64,000 nucleotides of DNA from assembly GCF_014066305.1 (NCBI RefSeq), contig NW_023501040.1, forward strand, positions 62,001 to 126,000, given 5' to 3'. Positions 46,664-56,837 of the stretch are shown one piece after another; position 1 is the first letter of the stretch, and each line of letters begins with the position of its first letter. The notes below the pieces were generated by a model that searched no databases, was not told the origin of the DNA, and worked only from the letters and a program-made list of their open reading frames with translations. The position numbers and the translations under genes were made by a program. The DNA is from Letharia columbiana. Taxonomy: Eukaryota > Ascomycota > Lecanoromycetes > Lecanorales > Parmeliaceae.

Positions 46664-48628
46664 ATGTCTACTCGTGTGACCCGCAGCTCAGCAGGAAGGG
46701 AACCAAGTTCGTTGGCTTCGGATAAGGAAAATCATGAGCACCAGCTTTCAAGTCCGCCTGCGACGCCTGCGTCATCAAAGGTCAACGCGCAGGCTAGCAC
46801 TGGGAGCAAAGCGACAGTGAAGAAAACGACGCCAGAAGTGAAAGTAGAAGCCAACGAAGCTACAGGAATGCCCGTCTCAGCCACTAATTCTCAACCACCA
46901 AAGAGGGAAGCAGCCAAGAAGGAACAGACTCTCGAGACAAAGTCAGAACACGAAGGGCCAGCGCTCCCGGCAAGCATATCAAGGAAGCGTAAGAGAGCTG
47001 CTGCGGCGCCCAAAGTTGAGGACCATCCCGATGAGCTACCGCACAACATGGGGAAGCGACCCTCAGCAAAGAGTCACCAACTAAAGGATGAGGCTGCGCA
47101 AGAAAATGCAGCGTCCGCAAAGACTGGAACCCCGATAAAATCCGCAGTGAAGAAAAGCAAGCCTGAGGATGCTATATCCATGGTCGAAGCCGCTAGTACC
47201 ATCGACGCATCTGAAGAGTCGCCGAAAAAGAAAGCCAAAAAAGTCGATCACTTCCCGTGCAGTGATCCCTATCCTGACTGGGCACATCCAACACCAGAGG
47301 AGTGCCAAGTCGTCCATGATCTCCTTATGAATGCGTTTCCCAAGGATCAGCACTCCAGGTTCATCCAGCCGGACACCGTTCCACCCCCCTCGGAATTTGT
47401 TGCTGGGTGCGGCGAAGTGCCTACAATTCTCGACGCCATGCTCCGTACCCTGCTCAGTGCGGCTACGTCTAAGCGCAATTCCAGCAGCGCCTTCCAGGGT
47501 CTTGTGAAGCGATTCGGCCTTCAAGAGTCGGGTCCCTGCAATGGCAGTGTCGATTGGACTGCCATACGTCATGCCACCATAGACGACGTCTTTCAAGCCA
47601 TCAAGACCGGCGGTCTGGCAAAAAATAAGAGTAAAAACATGAAAGCTATACTCGATATGGTCTACTCGGAGAACGAAGGACGGTGCGAAGCTCATACCAA
47701 AGTCATCGAAAACGATGACCCCTCTGCTGCACCGGAAGGCGCAGATCCAATGAACCTTGCACAGATGAAAGGCGAGATTGATCTTTTCGAAAGACGCATC
47801 CTAACGCTCGATTACTATCATCTCCTTTCCAAAGATGATGCTCTCATGGCCATGCAAAAGTACCCCGGTATTGGTGTGAAGACTGCCGCCTGCGTTGCCT
47901 TATTTTGTATGCAGAAGCCATGCTTTGCCGTCGACACTCACGTCTTCCGTCTGTGCAGGTATCTCGGGTGGGTGCCGCCTAAAGATGAAGAGGTCGGTCC
48001 AGGAGAGAGGAAGAGACCCGAGGTGAACGAAGTGAACACATTCAAGCACTGCGAGTTTCGGATTCCGGAGAACCTCAAGTATGGCCTACATCAGCTCTTT
48101 TGGGATCATGGAAACCACTGTGGAAGGTGCAGAGCTATCACCGGTGAGACCAGTGAAGGATGGGCTGATGCCAACTGTCCGATCGAGCATTTGGTTAAGA
48201 GGTACGGCGAGAAAAAGGGAGGCCTGGCTAGCCCTGTGAAGAAAGGCGGAACCGCGACGAAAGGAAAGGGGAGGAACAAATTGGACAGCGACGGCGATGA
48301 CGAGGACATGGAAGATGTTGGGAACGAGGAAATGGAGCTTGGCAAAGATGAGGATGACTACAGCCCTACGAAAGGTCAAAAGAAAACGAAGGCTGACCCC
48401 GCGACAAATCCCGCGAAGCTTGCGAAAGTGAAAGCCACTGAAGCAATCAAGGCAGGAAAAGCTGGTGAAGCTAAAGCTGGAAAGGCGGTGAAACCAGCCG
48501 GGGTCACGAAGGCAGCGAAAGCGAGCAAGGCCAACTCTGGGAAGAAAGGGGCAAAACGAAGAAAGGCGGTGGAAAGTGATGAGGACAGGAAGGCTGCGAC
48601 AGATGCCGAGGTGGACGACGACAGTTGA
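46664..48628 (+). CDS. HhH-GPD DNA glycosylase with long basic tails
   Basis: Intronless, 654 residues from the ATG at 46664. An upstream in-frame extension begins only with a GTG, so it is not used. Residues ~1-195 are disordered and charged. The HhH-GPD fold spans ~196-510: it includes LLSAATSK, the helix-hairpin-helix KYPGIGVKTAACVALF (~398-413) and AVDTHVFRLCRYLGWVP (~421-437). The Lys of GVKTA and the Asp of VDTHV align with the catalytic Lys and Asp of endonuclease III, so a base-excision glycosylase/lyase role is expected. A Cys-rich stretch (HCGRCRAI...ANCP) follows, but the four-Cys iron-sulphur pattern is not clear. Residues ~520-654 are Lys/Ala-rich, like histone H1. The substrate base is unknown; it could be oxidised or methylated bases. 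Confidence 0.85.
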   Translation: MSTRVTRSSAGREPSSLASDKENHEHQLSSPPATPASSKVNAQASTGSKATVKKTTPEVKVEANEATGMPVSATNSQPPKREAAKKEQTLETKSEHEGPALPASISRKRKRAAAAPKVEDHPDELPHNMGKRPSAKSHQLKDEAAQENAASAKTGTPIKSAVKKSKPEDAISMVEAASTIDASEESPKKKAKKVDHFPCSDPYPDWAHPTPEECQVVHDLLMNAFPKDQHSRFIQPDTVPPPSEFVAGCGEVPTILDAMLRTLLSAATSKRNSSSAFQGLVKRFGLQESGPCNGSVDWTAIRHATIDDVFQAIKTGGLAKNKSKNMKAILDMVYSENEGRCEAHTKVIENDDPSAAPEGADPMNLAQMKGEIDLFERRILTLDYYHLLSKDDALMAMQKYPGIGVKTAACVALFCMQKPCFAVDTHVFRLCRYLGWVPPKDEEVGPGERKRPEVNEVNTFKHCEFRIPENLKYGLHQLFWDHGNHCGRCRAITGETSEGWADANCPIEHLVKRYGEKKGGLASPVKKGGTATKGKGRNKLDSDGDDEDMEDVGNEEMELGKDEDDYSPTKGQKKTKADPATNPAKLAKVKATEAIKAGKAGEAKAGKAVKPAGVTKAAKASKANSGKKGAKRRKAVESDEDRKAATDAEVDDDS

Positions 48629-49553
48629 GCTGTTTAAGCAGACCACGCCAACATCACACTTCGCTTCTTTCTCAACTACAGCAGATCTCTTCGAAAACCG
48701 ACCGGCATATGTGCTACCACATATCCACACCACCAGCCGCCCAACAACCTACGGCATGCGTTCCGGCTATTTCCCCCAATCTTCCTCTCAAATCATGGAA
48801 TCTACGAACCACCAGCTCTCGATACCTAAGACCCAGGTAGAAGGCTTGCGATTTCGCATTGTCTAGCATAGATACCCTAGCATAGCATAGCGTGCAAGAT
48901 TCAATCACTCATACGTACTTCCAACCGCAAGATCAAACAATCGCCATAGCTCGAGCCTTCCTCAACAACAGTGATTGACTTACTATCCCATTGTCTGGCG
49001 CCTGGGTGCATGATGCCTTGGCTGTAGGGCTGAGCGCCTGAATTGTTAGAAGCTATTGGGACATATGCCCACACCATACCGTATCCATACATTGCTTATC
49101 CGACAATTTGTAAGGTGCACCGAGACAATCGAGCGGCTACGTCGCTATGTGTCTTAATGGATTGGGGTCAGAACATGATGACATTTAGTAGCCGATGCGT
49201 CAGTGACGTGATACTCTTGAACTCGGACGGATTGATAGTTGGGAAACGATGGCCAATTTGTGGAAGAGGCAAGATCTTAATGACAAAGCCGCGGAGGCTG
49301 TGTTGGGACATACATGGACGGGGACGAGTTGCTGCGAAAGAGAATTCAGTGGTCCTCAAGCATACTTGACTAGACTGCGAGGGCGCGGCTCTCACTTCTC
49401 ATTCTACCATTGAGTTTCATTCCATTGATTTTATAAAGGGATCTGGAACGATCAAGAAAGATACCACAAACATATTGGCATGCTTCGTCTCGGGTCATCT
49501 CGTTCATGCCAATCAACAGTCTTGCCTCGAACCATCAATTCCTTCTCGCAGGC
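48629..49553. other. intergenic between convergent genes
   Basis: 925 bases between the glycosylase stop and the stop of the leftward F-box gene. Nothing recognised. Confidence 0.4.
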
Positions 49554-50990
49554 CTAATCTGCGGCAAGGGCACGGCCCCGTGATGCAGATGGTGCAAGCA
49601 GCTCCTTCGTGCCACCGGCAGCACGTAAGGAGAGCATCGAGAGCAGCCACGGGCCACGTTCATCACCTAGAACTCTTTTCTCAATGGCCCAATGAAGAAT
49701 AAATCGGTCCTCAACGTCGATGTTCGTATCTTCGGCCATGAACAGAGTTTCGACAATGTCCTGCTGACAACCTGCTTCGAGGACTGCTGTTCTCAAGTGT
49801 TTCGTTCGAGGAATAACACCGACGCCTCTCAGGTCAAAACCATTAGCCTGTACCAAATCTTCCCTCGGCCAAGGCCCGGAATCTAGTTTCTCGATGTCGG
49901 TACTACTACTACGTGAGTAGGGAAGGCCCCAGAGCCCCTGAGGGACAAGGGATCCAGCTCTCGTCACTAGTAATCTCGTTGCACGGGCATTACCTTCTCG
50001 CAAAGCTTGCATCAAGCCTTTTTCGGCGACTTCGCCACTGGTAGTGCCGACCCAGTCGACGGTAGCATTTCCCCTGATGACCATCTCGAGGAAGTCACAC
50101 TTTTCCGTGGTCCAAGGCCCGTGCAGCAATTTCTCTGGTACTTTGCAACCATTGATACCACAAAAGATCCTCCACTGGTCACGCTCGGCAGACAATGACC
50201 TGACGTGTTGTGCGGACCTGTCCAATCCGTGTATGCGGCGGTCTTCGATGGTGACCAGGCCATCATGAAGTCCAAATGAAAGGCGTATAAACCTAGGAAG
50301 GTTTTCAATACGCCAACTGATATTCCAGAACACCGGTGGATCATCGTGATTTCTTTTTGTAAAACGAACGGTATTATCCTCCAGATACTGTCGGATTGTA
50401 GACTCAGTTTCCTTTGTCACCAAAGGGCCCTTCCCCATCCATTGTAGCCCGCGCTCACTGAGTTCTCGCACTAAGGTCTTTGTTATATAGTCGGGAATGA
50501 GCTGTCTAATGAACGTCCATGTCATCCACCTCATTCGCAGAATAGCAGACTGAGCTTCTGCATGGTCCGTCATAGATGGAAATAAGGCGGCCTGTTCGCA
50601 GGGATAGGTACTGAGTCCTCCCGCACTGCATACTCTGAGCACGAGCTGGGTTTTCACATGTTTAGACGCGAGCTTGTTACCAATGATCGGTGAGGCTTGC
50701 GGCAGGCTTATGTTCAGATCATGCAAGAAGATGGTCTCCAACAGTTCGGTTGGCAGTTGCTCGAAAGGAGCTGCGAACCTCGCATGCCGGCCCGAGTTCT
50801 CACCAACATTATTGTTGATATGACGAGGCAACTTGGCTAGGGAAGTTGAGAAGTGGGAAGCAGGAGAGACAGGCCGTTTGCCCTTCGGATATGGGTTCAG
50901 GACAGAGTTGATGGAGTGATTTGAGCTTTCCGTCTGAACCGGGGCTCTCTTGCCGCGAACCTTGATCGGCGTCATGGACATGGGTGGCAC
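49554..50990 (-). CDS. F-box-like protein of unknown target
   Basis: Intronless frame of 478 codons from the ATG at 50988-50990. After a basic, disordered N terminus comes an F-box-like motif near residues 75-115 (FEQLPTELLETIFLHDLNISLP ... LVLRVCS, in parts). Such proteins link substrates to SCF ubiquitin ligases. The remainder has no recognised repeat; it contains WTFIRQLIPDYI, FWNISWRIENLPRFIRLSFGLHDG in pieces, and a helical region with LMQALREGNARATRLLVTRAG that is faintly ankyrin-like. Long families of this build are common and fast-evolving in Pezizomycotina. An AT-rich insertion lies about 46-60 bp upstream of the start, inside its leader or promoter. Confidence 0.7.
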   Translation of the reverse strand: MPPMSMTPIKVRGKRAPVQTESSNHSINSVLNPYPKGKRPVSPASHFSTSLAKLPRHINNNVGENSGRHARFAAPFEQLPTELLETIFLHDLNISLPQASPIIGNKLASKHVKTQLVLRVCSAGGLSTYPCEQAALFPSMTDHAEAQSAILRMRWMTWTFIRQLIPDYITKTLVRELSERGLQWMGKGPLVTKETESTIRQYLEDNTVRFTKRNHDDPPVFWNISWRIENLPRFIRLSFGLHDGLVTIEDRRIHGLDRSAQHVRSLSAERDQWRIFCGINGCKVPEKLLHGPWTTEKCDFLEMVIRGNATVDWVGTTSGEVAEKGLMQALREGNARATRLLVTRAGSLVPQGLWGLPYSRSSSTDIEKLDSGPWPREDLVQANGFDLRGVGVIPRTKHLRTAVLEAGCQQDIVETLFMAEDTNIDVEDRFILHWAIEKRVLGDERGPWLLSMLSLRAAGGTKELLAPSASRGRALAAD

Positions 50991-51035
50991 AGAGGATTCT
51001 CTACGGTATGTTGATGTCTTGCCCTCCGTGCCCTC

Positions 51036-51350
51036 TTCGAAGCCTGAGAGCTAATATTGGGTGTAAAAGTTATTTATGTATAGGTATTTTAGATTTTATA
51101 TAATTGGGTTAAGAATTTAGGAGTAAAAAGTTATTGATTTATAAAAGTTTTTTAATTTAAAATATGTTGCTTATTTTGGTTATTTAATGTTGATTAGATT
51201 TAATATTAACAGTATAATTTATTTTAATAAAAACACTTGAGAAAGAGTGGGTTTGTGTTAATGATTTTTATGTATTTTTATTTTCCAGATATCGTAAGTA
51301 TGGTTTATATTTAATTAGAAGAAAAAGCCCACCATGTTCGAAGCCTGAGA
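51036..51350. mobile_element. AT-rich, C-poor insertion flanked by a 14-bp direct repeat
   Basis: TTCGAAGCCTGAGA occurs at 51036-51049 and again at 51337-51350. The 287 bases between are about 75-80 percent A+T by eye and contain only about a dozen C on the plus strand, whereas G is common. The exact flanking repeat suggests a target-site duplication. The strand bias suggests either one-sided C-to-T mutation or a mitochondrial origin. It encodes nothing. Confidence 0.6.
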
Positions 51351-52061
51351 CTTTGTGAGCAGAATGGCAAGTTGTTGGTGCGTCTACGAGTTCGGATCAG
51401 GGCCCGATAAGCCACAGGATCGACAAGGGATCTTCATGTATATTCCCCAATGAACACTGGCGTGTTTCACTAGCGGTGGCTATCATCCACGTCCTTCCCC
51501 TTGATGGAATAATTCTCGCAGTAGCGGTGGCTGAAATTCCAGTCTAAAGTTGGCTAATAAACATACCATAATGCTTCATTTCCAAGACTATCGAGCAAAT
51601 CCCAAGCTCCAAAGAGTAAGATGCGTCTCGTGCCCTCCCAATTTTGGCAGATGATAAACCTTGCGCGTCATTAAAACAAAGAAGCGCTCTCGTAGATTTC
51701 AATCATGCCTGAGATCGGCCTGGCAAGTAAGCATGGGTTTTAATTCAACTCATATAAAGAGATGAGCTTTTCCAAGTTTTGCGAAATTGCATTCACCATT
51801 ATTATTTCCCCATCAACTTCCTCTTCATCATTTTCGGGAAGCGACCACCCAGCCAAGCCCTGCAACTAGCCGACAGAACTTCAGTCTTCTGAATTGTTCC
51901 CTCTTCTTTCTTCCATCATTATCACCAACAGTACTCCTCGAGACACCACACAAGCACTGCAACCGCCCATCAACTTCGAGCTCCTACAGCCCATCGCACA
52001 ACTTTCACACCCTCGTCCCCTGTTTGAAAAATAAGCTGCTACACGCGCTCTACCAGTCAAA
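51351..52061. other. promoter and leader of the small myristoylated-type protein
   Basis: 711 bases. From about 51800 onward it is rich in C and T with CATCA and CACC motifs, as expected for a fungal 5' leader. No other gene was seen. Confidence 0.4.
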
Positions 52062-52405
52062 ATGGGCGCCGTCGTATCATGCGTACGTTTGCCAATCTAT
52101 TCCTTTTTATACCTGGTAGCTATCTGCAAATGGTTACTGGCCTGCTCCTACAGGCTGAGACATCACTTCTAAACCTAAATCATCCCCCTCAAATTCCTGA
52201 CTTTACGCTGCTTACATGTCATCAATCACAGATCGAATCGCTCTTCCAGACACTCGGATCCTGCCTCATGGCAATCGTTAACGGCATCGGATCTGTCCTG
52301 CAAGCTATCATCGCCGGCATCGTCTCCTGCTTCGACATCATCATCTCCTGCTTGACTTGTGGCCGTGGAGGAGGGCGTAGGCGCGGTGGGAGAAGTGCAG
52401 TCTAA
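52062..52405 (+). CDS. 64-residue protein, probably N-myristoylated and palmitoylated
   Basis: Two exons: 52062-52082 (ATG plus six codons) and 52232-52405, joined over a 149-bp intron. The start MGAVVSC fits the N-myristoylation rule (Gly2, Ser6), and Cys7 is placed for palmitoylation. The middle is a hydrophobic helix-like stretch (MAIVNGIGSVLQAIIAGIV) followed by SCFDIIISCLTCGRGGG and an Arg/Gly-rich end (RRRGGRSAV). I recall similar tiny proteins in many filamentous ascomycetes, without a known role. A membrane-surface location is likely. The length fits the family as I remember it. Confidence 0.75.
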
Positions 52406-52812
52406 TCCCAGGGGTCGTCGAGGTCGAGGTCACTGCATGGACCGGGACAAGGAAACTCGTGCGTGATGGAGGATATCAGTAGTGACCGTTACAAGGGAGG
52501 CATTGTTAGGAGAGCGCATGATACCACTGCTTTATTCATCTCGTGTATCGGAGGAGCGATGCGGCATTAATAATGGGAAGCTTCTTGAGCATTGACTTGT
52601 ACCCGTGCAGAAAAGCGTACACTAATTCTTCAACCACTCTCACAGCGCCTCACCATGTAGTTATTCGTGAATCCTCTCTCAAGTATACGGTCGTAACAGA
52701 CGTCTGCTATCATCAATCGTTCAAAAATATACTGTGAGCTAGTGACTGTGCTGCCGTGGCGGGTTCTAACTCAGGCGTGACATTGAAATCGCAAGCTTCG
52801 CCGATCCCGGCT
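52406..52812. other. intergenic, nothing recognised
   Basis: 407 bases between the small protein and the aldehyde dehydrogenase. It should contain the latter's promoter. Nothing specific was seen. Confidence 0.4.
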
Positions 52813-54840
52813 ATGGACACTCTCAACGACCCTCCTACCCAATGGCCATGGCTTGAGATTTCGATATTTGTTTTGTCGATCGTTTTTGTCTTCGCTGCCT
52901 TCAAGATTATAGTCCTCAACGATGACGAGGAAAGACTCGTTGAATTGGTAGTCCCCGTGCCTGAGCAATGTTCTCCGGTGTGGAAGGGCGAAGTTCTAGA
53001 AGAGCCTACGATCAAGGTACCACCCTCTTCAACACCGTTGCACGTAAGCCAACAAGAGTCACAGATATCGGGATCGAGCGCCATACGATGCTATTGTCCA
53101 GCCAACGGCCGACTACTCGGGCTTGTGAACCCTTCCACGCCTGATGGAATTGACAGAGCGATAGCCAAAGCCAAGGAAGCTCAAACAGAATGGGCGAGAA
53201 CAACGTTCAAGCAACGACGGAGGGTACTCAAGACGATGCTGAAGTGCGTTAAGCCCAGATCTACAACGGGATGGTTCCTGCAAAAATTGAGCTGACAGCT
53301 CTCGATCTACGCAGATACATCCTCGACAATCAAGATACCATAGCTACCGCAGCATGTCTAGACTCCGGGAAGACCAAGGTCGATGCATCTCTTGGGGAGA
53401 TTTTGGTCACCGTGGAAAAGCTGAAGTGGACTATACAGCATGGAGAGAAGTCATTGAGGCCGGAGAGGAGACCTACGAACTTCCTCATGATGTACAAGTA
53501 TAATGAGGTCAAATGGGAGCCCTTAGGAGTCATCGCTGCCTGTGTTAGCTGGAAGTAGGTCTTGCGTCTTGGTGGAAGCACTGTCACCATATTTTCGGAC
53601 CGCTGACCTGGCGCAGTTATCCTGTAAATACGCACTGTATCATGCTCCCATCCGGGTCAGCTAATCCATGCTCTAGTTCCACAACTTCATGGGTCCCTTG
53701 ATATCCACTCTTTTCACAGGCTCTGCCCTCGTCGTCAAAGCCTCCGAGTCTACTGCGTGGTCGACTCAGTATTTCGGGACTATTGCCCGTGCAGCCCTGG
53801 TCTCTTGCGGTCATTCTGCCAATTTAGTCCAGCCCGTGCTTTGCTGGCCGCAGACGGCGTCCCATCTCACGTCTCATCCGGGCGTTAGTCATGTAACTTT
53901 CATCGGCTCTCGCCCTATCGCCCACCATGTTGCCCTCTCCGCCGCCCGCTCCCTTACTCCTCTCTGCCTTGAACTTGGCGGCAAAGATCCTGCCATACTC
54001 CTCGATGATGTGAAGAATCTTGAAAAGGTGGCTAGCATACTCATGCGAGGTACTTTTCAATCAGCTGGGCAGAACTGCATTGGCATTGAGCGTATTATCT
54101 GCCTCCACAGAATCTGGCCCCGAATCGTGACGATCCTCGAATCTCGGATCAGGGCTTTGCGTGTAGGCTCTGCCCTCGACGACCCCAATGATGTGGATGT
54201 TGGAGCCATGGTTTCGGATTCTCGCTTCGGGCACTTGGAGAAGCTTGTGACTGACGCCGTCAACCAAGGAGCAAGATGTCTTGTTGGTGGCAAAAGATTC
54301 GTGCATCATCGATATCCGAAAGGCCACTACTTCCAGCCTACATTGCTTGTCGATGTCACAACTTCTATGCGTATAGCGAACGAAGAACTTTTCGCACCTA
54401 TCTGCGTTATCATGCGGGCTGCTTCACTGGATGAGGCGATCGGCATGGCAAACTCCACTCCTTACGCCCTCGGCGCTAGTGTTTTTGGAACAGCTACCAA
54501 GGATTTGGAGAGAGCGGCAAAGGAGATCAATGCGGGCATGATCAGCATCAACGATTTCGCCGTCTACTACGCAGTCTCCCTGCCTTTTGGCGGCGTCAGA
54601 GGTAGTGGCTACGGAAGATTTGGTGGAGAGGAAGGATTGAGATCAATCAGCAATACAAAAGCTGTCTGTCGAGATAGATTTCCGGGATTGATCAGCACTT
54701 CAATTCCGCCAGCGTTGGACTATCCAATCGAAGGGGCGCGAAGGGCTTGGGAGGTGTGCAGAGGCGTTGTTGAGCTAGGGTATGGCATCGAGATGTTGAG
54801 GAGGGCTGGAGGGCTATGGAGGATTGTAAAGAATGGATAG
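52813..54840 (+). CDS. MSC7: membrane-anchored aldehyde dehydrogenase, Msc7-like, with a 7-nt microexon
   Basis: Four exons: 52813-53243, 53315-53554, 53617-53623 (7 nt, TTATCCT) and 53677-54840, giving 613 residues. The ATG at 52813 precedes an N-terminal membrane helix (LEISIFVLSIVFVFAAFKIIV, ~14-34 in part), as in yeast Msc7. Family landmarks include CYCPANGRLLG and WEPLGVIAACVSWNYPFHNF, the latter rebuilt only if the microexon is used. Others are the general base Glu in LELGGKDP (~325), the nucleophile Cys in GQNCIG (~360) and SLPFGGVRGSGYGRFGGEEG near the end. It should oxidise aldehydes with NAD(P)+ at an ER-type membrane. The natural substrate is not known. Confidence 0.9.
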
Positions 54841-55177
54841 GTTGTTCAGAAAGAGTCGATGGCATTACACGTACCTACTCAACCCGGACGACTGCCGACT
54901 GTAATCGGCTTATCAAACCAAAGGCTTGCTGGGTCTGGGATCCTGCGCCGTTGGTGTTTAAGGCTGAACAATCCTTTGGCTTTTGTGTTACCTACTCGAC
55001 AATCCGCGAACCGCCATATCCGAGAGCCTACCAACTTCATGAGCTCATTTGCGTTGCACAATTTCTGTGGTCAATTAATACCATCTCTATTTCTCATTCG
55101 GTTCTGCCGTACCGACCAGCAGCATCGCAATAGCAACGTCGTCCTCGACAATGGACGTGTCTAGGCGTAGAGTGCCA
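54841..55177. other. intergenic, nothing recognised
   Basis: 337 bases between the aldehyde dehydrogenase and the sulfotransferase-like gene. Nothing recognised. Confidence 0.4.
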
Positions 55178-56262
55178 ATGCGTGTTCTCTTGCTTTGGCT
55201 TTCCTCGCTGTGGGACGTTATGTATGCAGTCTCTCATAACACTCCAACCAGACTTTGCGCTGTCCATTTCAGCTCTTCTTTTTGCTTCATACGACATGTT
55301 TCCGACACAGAAGGAACAACCAGCTGTGCTTGATTTCCCTAGTATGCATTTCCAATTTTGAGGAAAAAAAAATAAATTCATCCAGCCGCGCGAACAGCCC
55401 TCCTCCAACTCGGTTACACCGACTGCTATCACTACTTCGCCTGGATCCAGAACCCTAAACACACCTCTTTATGGAAACAGGCATACGGGGCCAAGTTCCT
55501 CAGTAAAGGCACTTTTACCCGAGCAGATTGGGATGAAATCCTAGGAGATTTCCAGGTGAGATCTAGTACTCTCAAGATCGCCGCTCGTTGTCCTAGACTG
55601 GCAGGTCTTGATGTGTCCTTCTTCATCAGGCCATAACAGATAACCCCTGCGTCTACTTCGCCCCCGAACTCATCGCCGCCTACCCAGAAGCAAAAGTGAT
55701 CCTGCAAACCCCCGATCTTGACTCGTGGTACACCTCCTTCCGCGCCACCATTTTCGTATTCTTGCACGATTCAGTCATAAATTACCTATGCGTTCTCGAC
55801 AACAGTATGGCCCAGTGGTGGCCCGTAAGCTATCAGCTTCACTATGCGGCTTTCGGGGGCTCTCACAAACGCGAGAATGCGATTTCTGTACATCCGAGGT
55901 CGATGGACAGGGTGAGGGAGCTGATACCGAAGGAGGAATTATTGAAATGGAAGGTGCAGGATGGGTGGGGACCATTGTGTGAGTTCTTGCGGCGTCAGCA
56001 ACCAAAGGGAACGTTTCCTCGGGTCAATGAAGGTGCGGAGTTTGTGGTATTAGTGAAGGATATCAGACGGGAACTGCTAACGACAGCAGCAAAGAGAGCG
56101 GGCTTGTGGGTGACTGCCCTTGGACGCGTAGGGACGGCGATTTGTTGGGCGATGAGGCTGCGGGAAAGAGAGTTATTGTGCAGAAAGAATGGCAGGGTCT
56201 ATGTAATTAAGTCCTGCAGGTCTCAAAAAACGGAACAGGCTTTGGTGTCTTCATGCATATAG
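55178..56262 (+). pseudogene. Sulfotransfer_4-type P-loop protein, apparently frameshifted at the start
   Basis: Exons 55178-55221 (approximate), 55386-55555 and 55630-56262. The body matches the fungal Sulfotransfer_4 family: TALLQLGYTDCYHYFAWIQNP, in parts, then FTRADWDEILGDFQ, ITDNPCVYFAPELIAAYPEAKVIL, DSWYTSF, ELIPKEELLKWKVQDGWGPLCEFL in pieces, and FPRVNEGAEF. The P-loop usually reads LG.PRTGT. Here FGFPRCGTLS can be read, but it is one base out of frame with the only nearby ATG (MRVLLL), and Thr is replaced by Cys. The second intron is canonical; the first is long (164 bp) with a poly-A run. Either the gene is dead, or the true start lies in an exon I could not find. Its activity and acceptor are unknown even in intact relatives. 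Confidence 0.6.
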
Positions 56263-56837
56263 GAAAAGGCAACTGTCCTCAAGACTAAACAGTTGAAGTG
56301 AAGATTGAGCTCAGATGACGGATCACAGGCATGATTCTGCAGTGGCGAGAGGTGAAGTTTCGCTGAAGACCTGAAAAGAGCGGGCACGAGCCTAGGGTTC
56401 TTGGAGTGAGGTGTCGACTTGAGGAAGGCGCGTCTCAGAGACAGCGATGAAGCAACGTACTTGGGTTTCTCAGGTATATCGATTCCCGCTGAATGGACAC
56501 AAACGGTGATCTAGGCATTGAATTTGAGGTACCTTATAACGAACAGCGATATACGTCCATACCATAATTCCTAGAAAGCATTCATATCTTGGCGGCAATG
56601 TCAATGTCAATGTCGCGCAGCCGTGGTGGGATGATTTGCAGTAGGGGGGTGGCGGCGAGGCGGCTGTGGCCGTAGATAAACAGACCCCTCCATCTTTGTG
56701 ACGTAGGCTTGGATTATCGCTCATACAAAAATGTCTTTTGACCCTCACACCTTCTCTTTCACTTTCACTTTCACTTTCATTTCGCTGAACCTCTCCAAAT
56801 CCTGCTACTTCGATCAGTCTTCAACCTCTCATCCAAA
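56263..56837. other. intergenic with tandem hexamers
   Basis: 575 bases. Holds three AATGTC units near 56596-56614 and a CACTTT-type pyrimidine tract at 56755-56785 just ahead of the next gene, probably part of its core promoter. Confidence 0.5.
56755..56785 (+). repeat. CACTTT tandem repeat in promoter
   Basis: About four TTTCAC units in a CT-rich tract, 55-80 bases before the ATG of the 82-residue gene. Position suggests a promoter or leader element. Confidence 0.6.

Noticed and set aside
49522..49560. Possible tRNA-like T-arm sequence (CCTCGAACC)
   Set aside because: No acceptor stem, D-arm or anticodon arm can be folded around it on either strand.
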